The notes under the pieces are model-generated. The model searched no databases and was not told the origin of the DNA. It saw only the letters and a program-made list of their open reading frames with translations. 17,858 nt of DNA from DASPTT01 sp035623275. Lineage in GTDB: Bacteria; Actinomycetota; Acidimicrobiia; Acidimicrobiales; UBA8190. The stretch lies in NCBI GenBank assembly GCA_035623275.1, contig DASPTT010000134.1, forward strand, positions 1 through 17,858. Reading direction: 5' to 3'. Positions 5,633-12,886 of this stretch are shown here, one piece after another. Every line of letters begins with the position of its first letter. Positions within the stretch are counted from its first letter, which is position 1. The position numbers and the translations under genes are program-made.

Positions 5633-7776
5633 AGCGCCACGTAGCCGAGCGTGTGGGTCAGCCGTGAGGAGAATCCGCTCGCTCCGTCCGAGATCACCCA
5701 GGGAACCGACACGTGGATCCCCGTCCCGGTTGCCGGCACCGAACCCGACACGGCCGTGGTGAAGGTGAGCGTCGGCAGCGTGAGGGAAATGCCCACGGAG
5801 ACCGACAGCCAGTTCGAGGGCGGCACGGCCGGGCAGGCGCCGACCTCGAGCGGGTACACGCAGGTGGCGGCGGCCTGGATCGTCATGGCGATGTAGCTGC
5901 ACGCCGGTGATCCGGGGGGAGCCTTCTCGTCCAACGGCCAGAACGCATTGGACGCACCGACGCCGCCGGTGACGGCCGCCAGATAGGCCGAGGCGGTGGG
6001 CGCGCCATAGAGGGAGGACACGTTGGCGCCTGACAAGGCGGACGGGAACACGGCCATCTGGCCCAGCGACCCGCCCCAGTACGCCGACGTCGGGGGGTCA
6101 GGCCACGTACTCGTGGCGTTCGACCATCCGAGGTGCCACCATCCGCCGTAGACCTGTGCCGGGTCACTGCCGGTGATGGTTTCGTCCCCAGCCGATCCCG
6201 CCACCAGCGCGCCGTCGACGTAGAGCAGGACGGTGCCCACAGTGGCCGACACGGGCGCCACAGTGGCCACCACGAAGTGCCAGTTGCCATCGGCGTAGTT
6301 CTTGGCGGTCGTAGCCGAGCTGTTCACCTCGAAGTAGCCGTTGGGATAGACGCCGAACACGACGTGCCCAGAGGGATCGACCCACATGTGCCGGTCCCAC
6401 ATCGTGGGCGTACCGTTCCCCTGCAGGGTGGTGAAGCCGAGGATCGAGCCGCTGCTCGTCGTCTTGAACCAGCCGGCCAGCGAAAAGGTCTGGGGGCCGG
6501 GTGACGCATAGAACGCCGTGGGCGGACCTGTCGCCGTCTGGATCCAACCCGTCGAGCCATCGAAGGTGGTGGCGCTATCACCGATCGGCCCCGAGGCGTC
6601 GACACCCAGCGTGCCCTGTCCGGTCCCGACATTGGTGCCCGGGTTGTTGGAGGCGTCCCGGTACGTCGTGGCCGCGGCGTTGGCCGGGAGGTTGGCAATC
6701 GCCCCGGTGTATAGCGCCGAACCGGTGTCCTGCAGCGGCCAGTAGGAGGTGGGCGCGTCGGCCAGGACCTGGGTCGAGAACGCGGCCTGGGTCGTCTTCC
6801 CGTAAAGGGTGGTCACCGCCGCCGCAGACAGGGCACTGGGGAAGACGGCGACATCGGCCATGCTCCCAGCGAAGTAGTTCGTGGTCGGGAGGTTCGAGAA
6901 CCCCGATCCCACAGCGCTCCCCCAACCAAGGTGCCAGTACCCATTGTAGGAAAGGGTGGACTCCGCCCCGGCGGAGGCGCTGGAGTTGTTCAGCGCACCG
7001 TTCACGTAGATGGCCATGCCGCTGCCGGTCGACTTGGTGACGACGACGAAGTACCACGTACCGGTTGTGAGCGCCGACGCTGCCGTCGCTCTCAGGGTGG
7101 TCGTGTTGTTGCCAAAGTTGAGCCGGCCGCTGGAGTCGATCCACACCATCCGGTCCGTGTTGGTCGGGGCGGTGGTGGACTGGACGTTGGTGTCGCCGAT
7201 CAGGACCCCGTTGCGGGCACTCGGCTTGATCCACGCCATCAGCGTGTAGTTCGCCTGGCCTGCCAGCGACGTCAGGGTCTCCCCCCATCCCGTCGACCCG
7301 TCCAGGGTGATCGACGTCGGAGCGTCGGTGAACGCCCCCGGGCCGGTCGCGCCGTAGGTCAACCCGCCGAAGGCCAGCCCCGTGTTCGTCCCGGTTGTCG
7401 AGGTATCGACCAGCTCCTGGACCCCGCAGGCGCCTCCGGTGGCGACCGTCGCCTGAGTGGGAGCCACCGAACCCTGGTTGCCGAGCGTCGTCGTGGACGA
7501 GGAACCGATCGTCGAGGACAGCGGGTAGGTCGTGCACGAGGACTGGTTGGTCCCGATCCCGCCCACCGTATTGGGCGACGACAGGCAGTTGGTCCCGCCG
7601 ATGGTGTCCGATAGGAGCTGAGTCCCCGCCTGGAAGCCGATCGTCCCGGCCAGTCCACCACTGAACTTGGCGCCCCAGACAGCGGTGATAGGCCCGAGTA
7701 AACCCATCAACGCCAGCGACCCGAGCGCGACTCCGGCCCAACAACGCTGGGCCGGAGTTCGCGGGTTCGTCGTCAT
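5629..7776 (-). CDS. Secreted TasA-like protein with two inserted LamG domains
   Basis: The 715-aa product has an N-terminal export segment (RCWAGVALGSLALMGLLGPI). Two concanavalin-A-like LamG_3 domains follow at about 140-325 and 343-590, each with the family's YTLMAWIK or FSLAGWFK strand, a W-[YH]-FVV strand, an [IL]YV[ND]GAL strand and a Y[WG]..WHLGW...G...AVFPSALS end. Such domains usually bind carbohydrate. The outer parts, about 34-118 and 624-712, match the neighbouring 233-aa protein: the cysteines at 64, 81, 117, 626, 639 and 648 correspond in order to 63, 81, 123, 148, 163 and 172 there, and CVYPLEVGACPA corresponds to CVYPVAAGACPA. So the LamG pair sits inside a TasA-like domain. 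It is the middle gene of a three-gene operon, 40 bases after the first gene; its own ribosome site is weak. Confidence 0.82.
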   Translation of the reverse strand: MTTNPRTPAQRCWAGVALGSLALMGLLGPITAVWGAKFSGGLAGTIGFQAGTQLLSDTIGGTNCLSSPNTVGGIGTNQSSCTTYPLSSTIGSSSTTTLGNQGSVAPTQATVATGGACGVQELVDTSTTGTNTGLAFGGLTYGATGPGAFTDAPTSITLDGSTGWGETLTSLAGQANYTLMAWIKPSARNGVLIGDTNVQSTTAPTNTDRMVWIDSSGRLNFGNNTTTLRATAASALTTGTWYFVVVTKSTGSGMAIYVNGALNNSSASAGAESTLSYNGYWHLGWGSAVGSGFSNLPTTNYFAGSMADVAVFPSALSAAAVTTLYGKTTQAAFSTQVLADAPTSYWPLQDTGSALYTGAIANLPANAAATTYRDASNNPGTNVGTGQGTLGVDASGPIGDSATTFDGSTGWIQTATGPPTAFYASPGPQTFSLAGWFKTTSSGSILGFTTLQGNGTPTMWDRHMWVDPSGHVVFGVYPNGYFEVNSSATTAKNYADGNWHFVVATVAPVSATVGTVLLYVDGALVAGSAGDETITGSDPAQVYGGWWHLGWSNATSTWPDPPTSAYWGGSLGQMAVFPSALSGANVSSLYGAPTASAYLAAVTGGVGASNAFWPLDEKAPPGSPACSYIAMTIQAAATCVYPLEVGACPAVPPSNWLSVSVGISLTLPTLTFTTAVSGSVPATGTGIHVSVPWVISDGASGFSSRLTHTLGYVAL

Positions 7777-7816
7777 GGCACGACCAGGAGCCCGAAGGCG
7801 CTGGACCAGGGAGCGA

Positions 7817-8518
7817 CTACTGACCCAGGGTGTACGTCATGGTCGCGTTGGCAGCCAGGCCCTGATCGGCGTTCGTGGCGGAGGCGTCGAGCTGCGTGGT
7901 GATCGTCAGGCCGACGCTCGCGCCTGCCGCCAGCGAGGTGGCCAGCGCGAGCGGGCTGGCCGACGCCAGGGTCACCAGCGTGTTCGAGCTCGAGGGCGCC
8001 GGACAGGCACCGGCGGCAACCGGGTAGACGCACTTGCCGGTGGTCGTGCTGAAGATGGTGACGTCGACCTTGCCGCAGAAGCCTGCGGTGTCACTGCCCG
8101 ACGACAGCGGGTTCAGAGCGGACGACCCGTATGGTGCCGCCACCGCCGAGCACGCGCCGGTGGTCAGCGTGAGGCCGCTGGCAGAGTTGATCGAGCCCTG
8201 GTTGGTGAGCGTCACGGTCGAGGTCTGGTTGACCTGAGGCACGTTCGTCGTGCCACTGCCCAGGTCGCTACCCGCGCAGGCCGCATTGATGTTCGTGGTG
8301 ATGCTGCCGGCCGAGTTCGAGCTCGACAGGCAAGTGCCCGACGAGTTCGTCTTGGACAGCAGCAGGGTCCCGGTCTGGTACGAACCAGTCCCACCGGCCT
8401 GCGCACTGAAGGTCGTCACGCCGAACGACACCGCGGCCGTGAGCGCCAGCGCCGTCACGCCCAGCAGTGCGACGACAAGAACCTTGCGGTCCTTCTCTCG
8501 CTTGTTATTGTTTTGCAT
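7817..8518 (-). CDS. SipW-dependent TasA/camelysin-like secreted protein, six cysteines
   Basis: The 233-aa product starts MQNNNKREKDRKVLVVALLG, a charged start then a long hydrophobic run (about 13-38), ending in SFGVTTFSAQA as in SipW-processed precursors. The mature part is Thr/Ser/Gly-rich and beta-rich (GTLLLSKT, TVTLTNQGSI, ASVGLTITTQL), like TasA/CalY fibre or matrix proteins. Cys63, 81, 123, 148, 163 and 172 probably form three disulfides outside the cell. The ATG at 8518 has GGGAGG three bases upstream; an in-frame ATG at 8605 has no such support and would put residues before the signal. It is the first gene of the operon with the LamG protein and the peptidase. No enzyme motif is seen, so a structural or adhesive role is inferred. 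Confidence 0.8.
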   Translation of the reverse strand: MQNNNKREKDRKVLVVALLGVTALALTAAVSFGVTTFSAQAGGTGSYQTGTLLLSKTNSSGTCLSSSNSAGSITTNINAACAGSDLGSGTTNVPQVNQTSTVTLTNQGSINSASGLTLTTGACSAVAAPYGSSALNPLSSGSDTAGFCGKVDVTIFSTTTGKCVYPVAAGACPAPSSSNTLVTLASASPLALATSLAAGASVGLTITTQLDASATNADQGLAANATMTYTLGQ

Positions 8519-8573
8519 GATCCTCCCGCCACGCGGCTGCATCGCAAGCGCCGCACAATGCCATCGAGTCCTC

Positions 8574-8591
8574 ATCGGACGTCCAATCGGC
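8574..8591. promoter_or_regulatory. Near-palindrome around ggacgtcc in the leader of the TasA-like operon
   Basis: The bases atcggacgtccaat (8574-8587) form a 14-bp palindrome with one mismatched pair. It lies about 60 bases before the start codon at 8518 and just downstream of the GGGCC-type boxes for the minus strand. It may be a second operator or a start-site-proximal element; its role is unknown. Confidence 0.3.
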
Positions 8592-8599
8592 ATCCCCGA

Positions 8600-8613
8600 G
8601 GGCATATCGGCCC
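8600..8613 (-). promoter_or_regulatory. DosR-like palindromic box, proximal, before TasA-like operon
   Basis: Read on the minus strand it is GGGCCGATATGCCC, preceded by TTA. It has the same 5-4-5 layout as the perfect boxes at 12485-12498 and 15608-15621, with one mismatched arm position. It lies about 82 bases upstream of the ATG at 8518. Confidence 0.5.
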
Positions 8614-8623
8614 TAAATCTTGC

Positions 8624-8637
8624 GGGACCTATGTCTC
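8624..8637 (+). promoter_or_regulatory. DosR-like palindromic box, distal, before TasA-like operon
   Basis: GGGACCTATGTCTC has arms GGGAC and GTCTC, close to the mycobacterial DosR/DevR core GGGAC-N4-GTCCC. It is 24 bases from the proximal box (start to start). Paired boxes are common for DosR-type regulators. Confidence 0.45.
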
Positions 8638-8725
8638 ATCCGCGTTCTTCGTCGCGGCGGGTGAACCCATCAGGAGCGGGGGCTTCTCAAGGCCCAAAGT
8701 CCGCCGAGATCGGTGCCGCAACCGC

Positions 8726-8873
8726 CCGCAACGTGCCGATGCAGCGCCCCTGCCTGGCCGCCCACCCGCCCGGTAACGCCGTCCGAGCGTGATCCAGGAT
8801 GGTTCCGGGCTTCACGAACTGGCCTGGGCGTGTATCCGAGGGGGCGCGCCTCCCGGCAGGGCCGAGCGGTCTG
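8726..8873 (+). repeat. Dispersed intergenic repeat, most complete copy
   Basis: This copy of about 150 bp runs from the cgcaacgtgccgatg core through cggtaac (near 8771) and gtgatccagg plus ttccgggcttc (8789-8813) to agggggcgcg and a cccggcaggg/gagcgg end. The middle block matches 9216-9240 at 24 of 25 bases. gcgcccctgcc near the left and ggcaggg / gggggcgcg near the right are complementary, so the copy could fold into a long hairpin. It is the main content of the gap between the TasA-like operon and the gene at 8898. I see no gene between 8638 and 8897. Confidence 0.65.
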
Positions 8874-8897
8874 CGGAGCCAGTGAGATGCTCTGTCA

Positions 8898-9149
8898 ATG
8901 GGGCATTGGGAGTTGTGGGAGGACCCGGATGGCAGCACCACGTTCTTCCGCTCAGACAATGCCAAGAGCCGCCGCATGGTGGAGGCCGCAGGAGCGGTCT
9001 TGATCTGGGAAACCGATGCAACTGGCGGCAACGCCGCCATGCAGGCGCTGCACGATCACCTGGGCTTGGAGCCCTATCAGCCGATGCTTCGGAAGGACGG
9101 CACCCCGTATCCCGAAGACGAGGACGACAGCCTTCTCCCACCCCGCTAG
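8898..9149 (+). CDS. Small conserved hypothetical protein
   Basis: The 83-aa product reads WELWEDPDGSTTFFRSDN, then AVLIWETDATGGNAAMQALH, then DHLGLEPYQPML and an acidic PEDEDD tail. I recognise this layout (WELWxDxxGxxxxFxxxxN...W.....sw..A...h..HLG..PY.P) from short actinobacterial hypothetical proteins; no function is known to me. It has no signal peptide or membrane segment and is probably cytoplasmic. An in-frame TGA lies a few codons before the ATG at 8898, so this start is well bounded, although the ribosome site is weak. It lies between two copies of the dispersed repeat, the second beginning about six bases after its stop. Confidence 0.65.
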   Translation: MGHWELWEDPDGSTTFFRSDNAKSRRMVEAAGAVLIWETDATGGNAAMQALHDHLGLEPYQPMLRKDGTPYPEDEDDSLLPPR

Positions 9150-9154
9150 GCCAT

Positions 9155-9285
9155 CGGGAAGTGCCGTGGTGCGCTATCCGGCCCCGTAGCCGGCCGCACC
9201 ATAAAGACGGCCGGTGTGATCCAGGACGGTTCCGGGCTTCCTGACCGGCCGCGACGCCTTCCCGGGCCCCGAGCAGGTTCCGGCA
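9155..9285 (+). repeat. Dispersed intergenic repeat copy
   Basis: It starts gggaagtgccg, close to gagaagtgccg at 17661. It contains the middle block 9216-9240 (24 of 25 identical to 8789-8813) followed by ctgaccggcc, and ends with ccgagcaggttccggcaggg. The left part also holds nested inverted bases (cggccccgtagccggccg). It directly follows the small gene at 8898 and precedes the IS30 remnant. No gene is seen between 9150 and 9413. Confidence 0.6.
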
Positions 9286-9413
9286 GGGAGTTGTTAGCCT
9301 CCACCAGACTCCAGGCGATTCACACATGGGTGGGCCAGTTTCTGGGGACCAGGTCACGGTTAGCGCAGTAAGCAGGCCGGGCCCAAACCCCAGAACTCAG
9401 GGGCAAACTACGA

Positions 9414-9791
9414 GTGCCGCCCCACAAGGATGCGTTGCCGGCGGACAAGGTCCGCAAGGCCATGGCCCGCCAGATCCGCCGGCTGCCCACGGAGCTGCGC
9501 CGATCGCTCACCTTGGATCAGGGCAAGGAGTTCGCCGAGCACGCCCGATTCACCGTCGACACCGGGGTGCAGATCTACTTCTGCGACCCGAAATCACCTT
9601 GGCAGCGGGGCTCGAACGAGAACACCAACGGGCTGCTGCGCCAGTACTTCCCTAAGGGCAGCGACCTGTCGGCGCACTCCCAGGCCCAGCTCAACGCCGT
9701 GGCCAGGCGGCTCAACGGCAGGCCTCGACAAACGCTCGGCTAGAAGCCACCATCAAAGGCGTTAGCCGAGGCCGTTGCGATGACCGGTTGA
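9414..9791 (+). pseudogene. Remnant of a different IS30-family transposase
   Basis: Only the C-terminal part of a transposase is left. It has the second catalytic Asp in LTLDQGKEF and the Glu in WQRGSNENTNGLLRQYF, followed by KGSDLSAHSQAQLNAV and RPRQTLG. The segment with the first Asp and the DNA-binding domain is missing. The family's usual LGW is interrupted: TAG at 9741-9743 stands where TGG is expected, and the frame then continues KPPSKALAEAVAMTG to TGA at 9789-9791. It differs at many residues from the intact copy at 3032-4279, so it is an older, independent element. The 5' edge is unclear; residues just before 9414 read LRGKLR without a start. It is on the opposite strand to the intact copy. 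Confidence 0.85.
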
Positions 9792-9798
9792 GACCGCA

Positions 9799-9817
9799 GG
9801 CAATAGCGAGCGGCTTG
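9799..9817 (+). repeat. 3' end module of dispersed repeat
   Basis: The bases ggcaatagcgagcggcttg match 4-22 almost exactly. The module directly follows the IS30 remnant. The rest of the gap to the GGDEF-EAL stop at 9898 shows nothing I can name. Confidence 0.5.
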
Positions 9818-9897
9818 CGAAAGCTCCGAAGAACAACCTCGATGAGCTACCCCCGTGCTTTGACCAGCAAGGGAGGGTGCTCGCTGCGGGTTGCCAA

Positions 9898-12447
9898 TCA
9901 GCGAGATGGTCGCCCAGCAGAAAGCAATTCACGAAGTTTGCTAGCGGGCTGTGGCGTCGCCAAGTAGTAGCCCTGACTTGCCTGACATCCCAACTGCCGA
10001 AGCAACTGGTACTGCGCGGCCTGTTCGACGCCTTCGGCGACCGTATGGAGCCGAAGGTCACGAGCGAGCAGCAAGATCGCCCGAATCATCCGAGCACGCT
10101 CCGGGTCGACTGTGACATCGGTGACGAAGGTCCGATCGATCTTCAGGGTGTCGACCGGTATCTGATTCAAGAGACTCAGCGACGAATACCCAGTGCCGAA
10201 ATCATCAATGGCAATCTGGACACCGATTTCGCGAAGTTGCGTGAGGACCCTAACAGCATGTTCGACATCCACCATGAGCATGCTTTCTGTCACCTCGAGC
10301 GTGAGGCGGCGAGCGTCCAGTTGCGCATCTCGCAGGGCGTTCTTCACGTTGTCAAACAGATCCGGATCGCTCAGTTGTCGACAGGAAAGATTCACGCTCA
10401 GGGTCAGTCCCTCGCCGCCCGGCATCCCCTCGGTCAGATCCATAAACTCATGACAGGCGTGAGAGAGTACCCAATTGCCGATCTCCACGATCGCTCCCGT
10501 GGACTCAGCCAACGCGATAAACGCGTCGGGCATGACCAAACCGCGCGAGGGGTGGTTCCAGCGGATGAGTGCCTCCACGCCGCTGATGCTCTCCGAGACC
10601 AGATCGACGATTGGTTGGTAATAGATTTCGAACTCATTGTTGTCAACGGCACGTCGCAGGTCGGACTGCACCTGCATGCGGTCGAGAATCGTTGAATGCA
10701 GCCCGCTCGTGAAGACCTCGTAGCCGCCCTTGTTCTTGATCTTTGCGGCATACATTGCGAGATCGGCATTTCGAAGAAGATCCTCGGCGCTTTCGGTCCC
10801 CGCTTCATCGAGCGCCATGCCAAGTGTCGCGGACACGGTGACGATTGCGGTGCCGATCTGGAAGGGTTGAGTAAAGGCGCTGATCAGTCGCTCCACCGCA
10901 GCCCTAGGAGATGCATCGAACGCGATTCCCTCGAAGAGGACCGCGAACTCGTCCCCGCCGAAGCGGGCGATGGCATCGGCATCGCGCAACGTCGTCCTCA
11001 GCCTTGCGGCCGCCTGCCTGAGCACCTCGTCACCAAAGGAGTGACCATGCAGGTCGTTCACCGCCTTGAAACTGTCCAGGTCCATGAAGACCACGGCTAA
11101 TCCACCACCGATCCTCCCTCTTCGGCGGATGGCTTGCTCGAGATGCTCTGCAAACAATGCGCGATTGGCCAGGCCGGTGAGCGAATCGTGGAATGCCTGA
11201 TGACGGAGTTGATCCTCGAGGACCTTTTGATCGGTGATGTCGCGGCTATTGAGTAAGAATCCATGCACACTCGGCTCGTTCGTTAAGTCTGTAATTACCG
11301 ATTGAAGGTACCGCCATGAACCATCCGCATGTCGAACTTGCCATTCTGACGTGACTTCGTTACCTATCCCACTGGTGAAATAGCTCACAATGCTGTGCCA
11401 TCGCTCCTGATCGGAGTCGTGGAGCGCCTGCAAGAAACTGGTTCCAAGCGTGCTCTCCATGTCCCAGCCGAGGATTCGTGTGATCGAAGGACTTTGGAAC
11501 AAGATCGTGGCGTTCCCGTCGACAATTGTGACAAGGTCTGATGAGTTCCGAACCAGTGCGGAGAAGCGCGCTTCGCGCACTTCCAATTCCGTCGTGCTGA
11601 ACTCGACCCTGTTCTCCAAGTCGACGGCAAGTGCCCGTTCTGCCTCGTAGAGACGAGCATTGGCAACCGAGATTGCGGCATGCTCGGCAAAGAGGGAAGC
11701 CGCTCGGAGATCATGCTCGCTGTAGGCATGGTTCTGGTTCCCGATGAGAATGAGGGCGCCCAGGGACAGGTCACGGTGAATGAGCGGGACACACATGACG
11801 CTCTTGTCATCGGGTTGCTTGGCTTTGGCTTCAGGAGCTTGGATTAGCAGGGGTTCCTTATATGTAACTACCCAGGTGGCGATGGCGGGTGTGAACTCTG
11901 CCAGGGTTGCCAGATCTCCGGCTTGACACGCAACTGTCATACCGTCCGGTTCAACAAGCATGATCGAGCCACGTGAGGCTTCAAGGAGCTCCAGCGCACT
12001 TGAAAGGATGAGCGTAAGTACATCATCGATCCTAAGGACCGAGTTCATTGCCTTGCCGGCATCGTAAAGGAGCGCCAATTCCTTCAAACGGTTGGATAAG
12101 GCTGCGGCGAGAACTCGTTCGTCAGTGAGGAGCTTCGCTAGGCGGCGAAGGTGACGCTCTTTCTCCATGACGTAGGCGGCGAGTCCTACAACGAGGAGAA
12201 CGGTTCCGATGCGGAATCCCGCGCTGTCGGTGAACCTCAGCGGGTGGCGATGTTGGGTCGTGAGCAAGGCGACCGCCGCAGAAAGACACACCAGGCCGGC
12301 GAACGCCATTGTCCACAACTGGGATCGACGACGGTCGACTGCTTCAAGCGTGGGCGTCGAAAAGCCCTTGATCCCAACAATTCGTGCCTCGCGCTCCAGA
12401 GCGCTGGACGGGTTGGGATCCGGTGCCGAGGCCGGATGCGGACACAT
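9898..12447 (-). CDS. Membrane GAF-PAS-GGDEF-EAL cyclic-di-GMP protein
   Basis: The 849-aa product probably makes and/or breaks down cyclic di-GMP. Two membrane helices (about 47-65 and 80-97) are followed by a short coil, a GAF domain (about 125-275), a PAS domain (about 296-415, with SRDITDQKVLEDQLRHQAFH as the usual PAS-to-GGDEF linker), GGDEF (about 420-580) and EAL (about 595-845). The active site is RFGGDEF (GGDEF 497-501), with an RDAD inhibitory site at 488-491, exactly five residues before it. The EAL domain keeps EALIRW (625-630), the Asn of NLSCRQ, EVTES, IDDFGTGYSS, LKIDRTFV and VAEGVE, so both activities look possible. The DNA is visibly less GC-rich than neighbouring genes, a hint of separate origin. 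The ATG at 12447 lacks a clear ribosome site. A perfect GGGCC-N4-GGCCC palindrome lies about 38 bases upstream. Confidence 0.93.
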   Translation of the reverse strand: MCPHPASAPDPNPSSALEREARIVGIKGFSTPTLEAVDRRRSQLWTMAFAGLVCLSAAVALLTTQHRHPLRFTDSAGFRIGTVLLVVGLAAYVMEKERHLRRLAKLLTDERVLAAALSNRLKELALLYDAGKAMNSVLRIDDVLTLILSSALELLEASRGSIMLVEPDGMTVACQAGDLATLAEFTPAIATWVVTYKEPLLIQAPEAKAKQPDDKSVMCVPLIHRDLSLGALILIGNQNHAYSEHDLRAASLFAEHAAISVANARLYEAERALAVDLENRVEFSTTELEVREARFSALVRNSSDLVTIVDGNATILFQSPSITRILGWDMESTLGTSFLQALHDSDQERWHSIVSYFTSGIGNEVTSEWQVRHADGSWRYLQSVITDLTNEPSVHGFLLNSRDITDQKVLEDQLRHQAFHDSLTGLANRALFAEHLEQAIRRRGRIGGGLAVVFMDLDSFKAVNDLHGHSFGDEVLRQAAARLRTTLRDADAIARFGGDEFAVLFEGIAFDASPRAAVERLISAFTQPFQIGTAIVTVSATLGMALDEAGTESAEDLLRNADLAMYAAKIKNKGGYEVFTSGLHSTILDRMQVQSDLRRAVDNNEFEIYYQPIVDLVSESISGVEALIRWNHPSRGLVMPDAFIALAESTGAIVEIGNWVLSHACHEFMDLTEGMPGGEGLTLSVNLSCRQLSDPDLFDNVKNALRDAQLDARRLTLEVTESMLMVDVEHAVRVLTQLREIGVQIAIDDFGTGYSSLSLLNQIPVDTLKIDRTFVTDVTVDPERARMIRAILLLARDLRLHTVAEGVEQAAQYQLLRQLGCQASQGYYLATPQPASKLRELLSAGRPSR

Positions 12448-12484
12448 AGTGACTTATGTCGGCGACCGCGATGACCAGGCATTA

Positions 12485-12498
12485 GGGCCGAAAGGCCC
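12485..12498 (+). promoter_or_regulatory. DosR-like palindromic box upstream of GGDEF-EAL gene
   Basis: GGGCCGAAAGGCCC has perfect 5-base arms around a 4-base centre and is flanked by tta on the left. It lies 38 bases before the ATG at 12447, near where a promoter is expected. A cataag sequence about 26 bases downstream on the minus strand could be a -10 element. Confidence 0.55.
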
Positions 12499-12501
12499 AT
12501 G

Positions 12502-12543
12502 CAGGTCAGGAGGATCCTCAAATCGGGTTCGATGTCTGACCTG
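12502..12543. repeat. 8-bp inverted repeat with inner BamHI-type palindrome
   Basis: CAGGTCAG (12502-12509) and CTGACCTG (12536-12543) are perfect inverted repeats, 26 bases apart, with the palindrome GAGGATCCTC at 12510-12519 inside. They sit between two minus-strand genes (12656 end and 12447 start), so the structure could end the upstream transcript or be an operator for the GGDEF-EAL gene. Confidence 0.45.
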
Positions 12544-12655
12544 GGGATCCGGAGCCGGCCTGACCAGTGATGTCAATATGGCTGGGGCTATGATGGGCCG
12601 ACGCCTTGGGTGCATTTACCGACTCACAGTCCGTGAGGCCTCTGAGCGCCAACGG

Positions 12656-12886
12656 CTACTCGGAACTCAATCGAAAATGCCTGACCGCCAAGGAACTCCG
12701 CATGAACTCCAGCGCATGCTGCTGGCGCAAACACTGCCTCACCGTTTCCTCGGTAATGTCGCCATACCCTTCTTCGGCGAGACAGCGCATCGTGTCTCGG
12801 ATCACGGCGTCGAACTGATTCTCTGATTCCGCAAGGTGTCCCTTGGGGGGTTCCAGGCTCCCAGCGTCTGAGAGGAAGTGTCTCAC
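12656..12886 (-). CDS. Small hypothetical protein, translationally coupled
   Basis: The 76-aa product includes SENQFDAVIRDTMRCLAEEG, then YGDITEETVRQCLRQQHALE and FMRSSLAVRHFRLSSE. It appears largely helical, with two amphipathic segments and Cys residues in both, and has no signal peptide. I do not recognise a family. The GTG start at 12886 overlaps the TGA of the upstream gene as GTGA, a classical coupling arrangement that decides the start; the frame is open to 12973, but that part overlaps the neighbour and has no better signal. It is probably made at a fixed ratio with the upstream protein. Confidence 0.55.
   Translation of the reverse strand: MRHFLSDAGSLEPPKGHLAESENQFDAVIRDTMRCLAEEGYGDITEETVRQCLRQQHALEFMRSSLAVRHFRLSSE

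Noticed and set aside
5633..5902. N-terminal extension of the signal peptidase to 5902
   Set aside because: The extension lies wholly inside the LamG gene in another frame and reads as a shadow; the GTGA overlap at 5629-5632 gives a clear start.
6578..7744. 388-aa minus-strand frame and several plus-strand frames over the LamG gene
   Set aside because: Arg/Gly/His-rich frameshifted shadows of the 715-aa protein; LamG and cysteine motifs are only in the 5629-7776 frame.
8519..8623. Cyclic-di-GMP riboswitch in the leader of the TasA-like operon
   Set aside because: I looked for the GEMM conserved core and did not see it; the palindromic boxes explain the visible structure better.
7667..8776. 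369-aa plus-strand open frame
   Set aside because: Runs antisense across the TasA-like gene, the operator boxes and the repeat; Arg/Gly-rich composition of a shadow.
363..9285. Integron-like attC sites, because repeats share orientation and follow gene ends
   Set aside because: Core sites RYYYAAC and GTTRRRY are not consistently present, genes occur on both strands, and no integrase gene is in the window.
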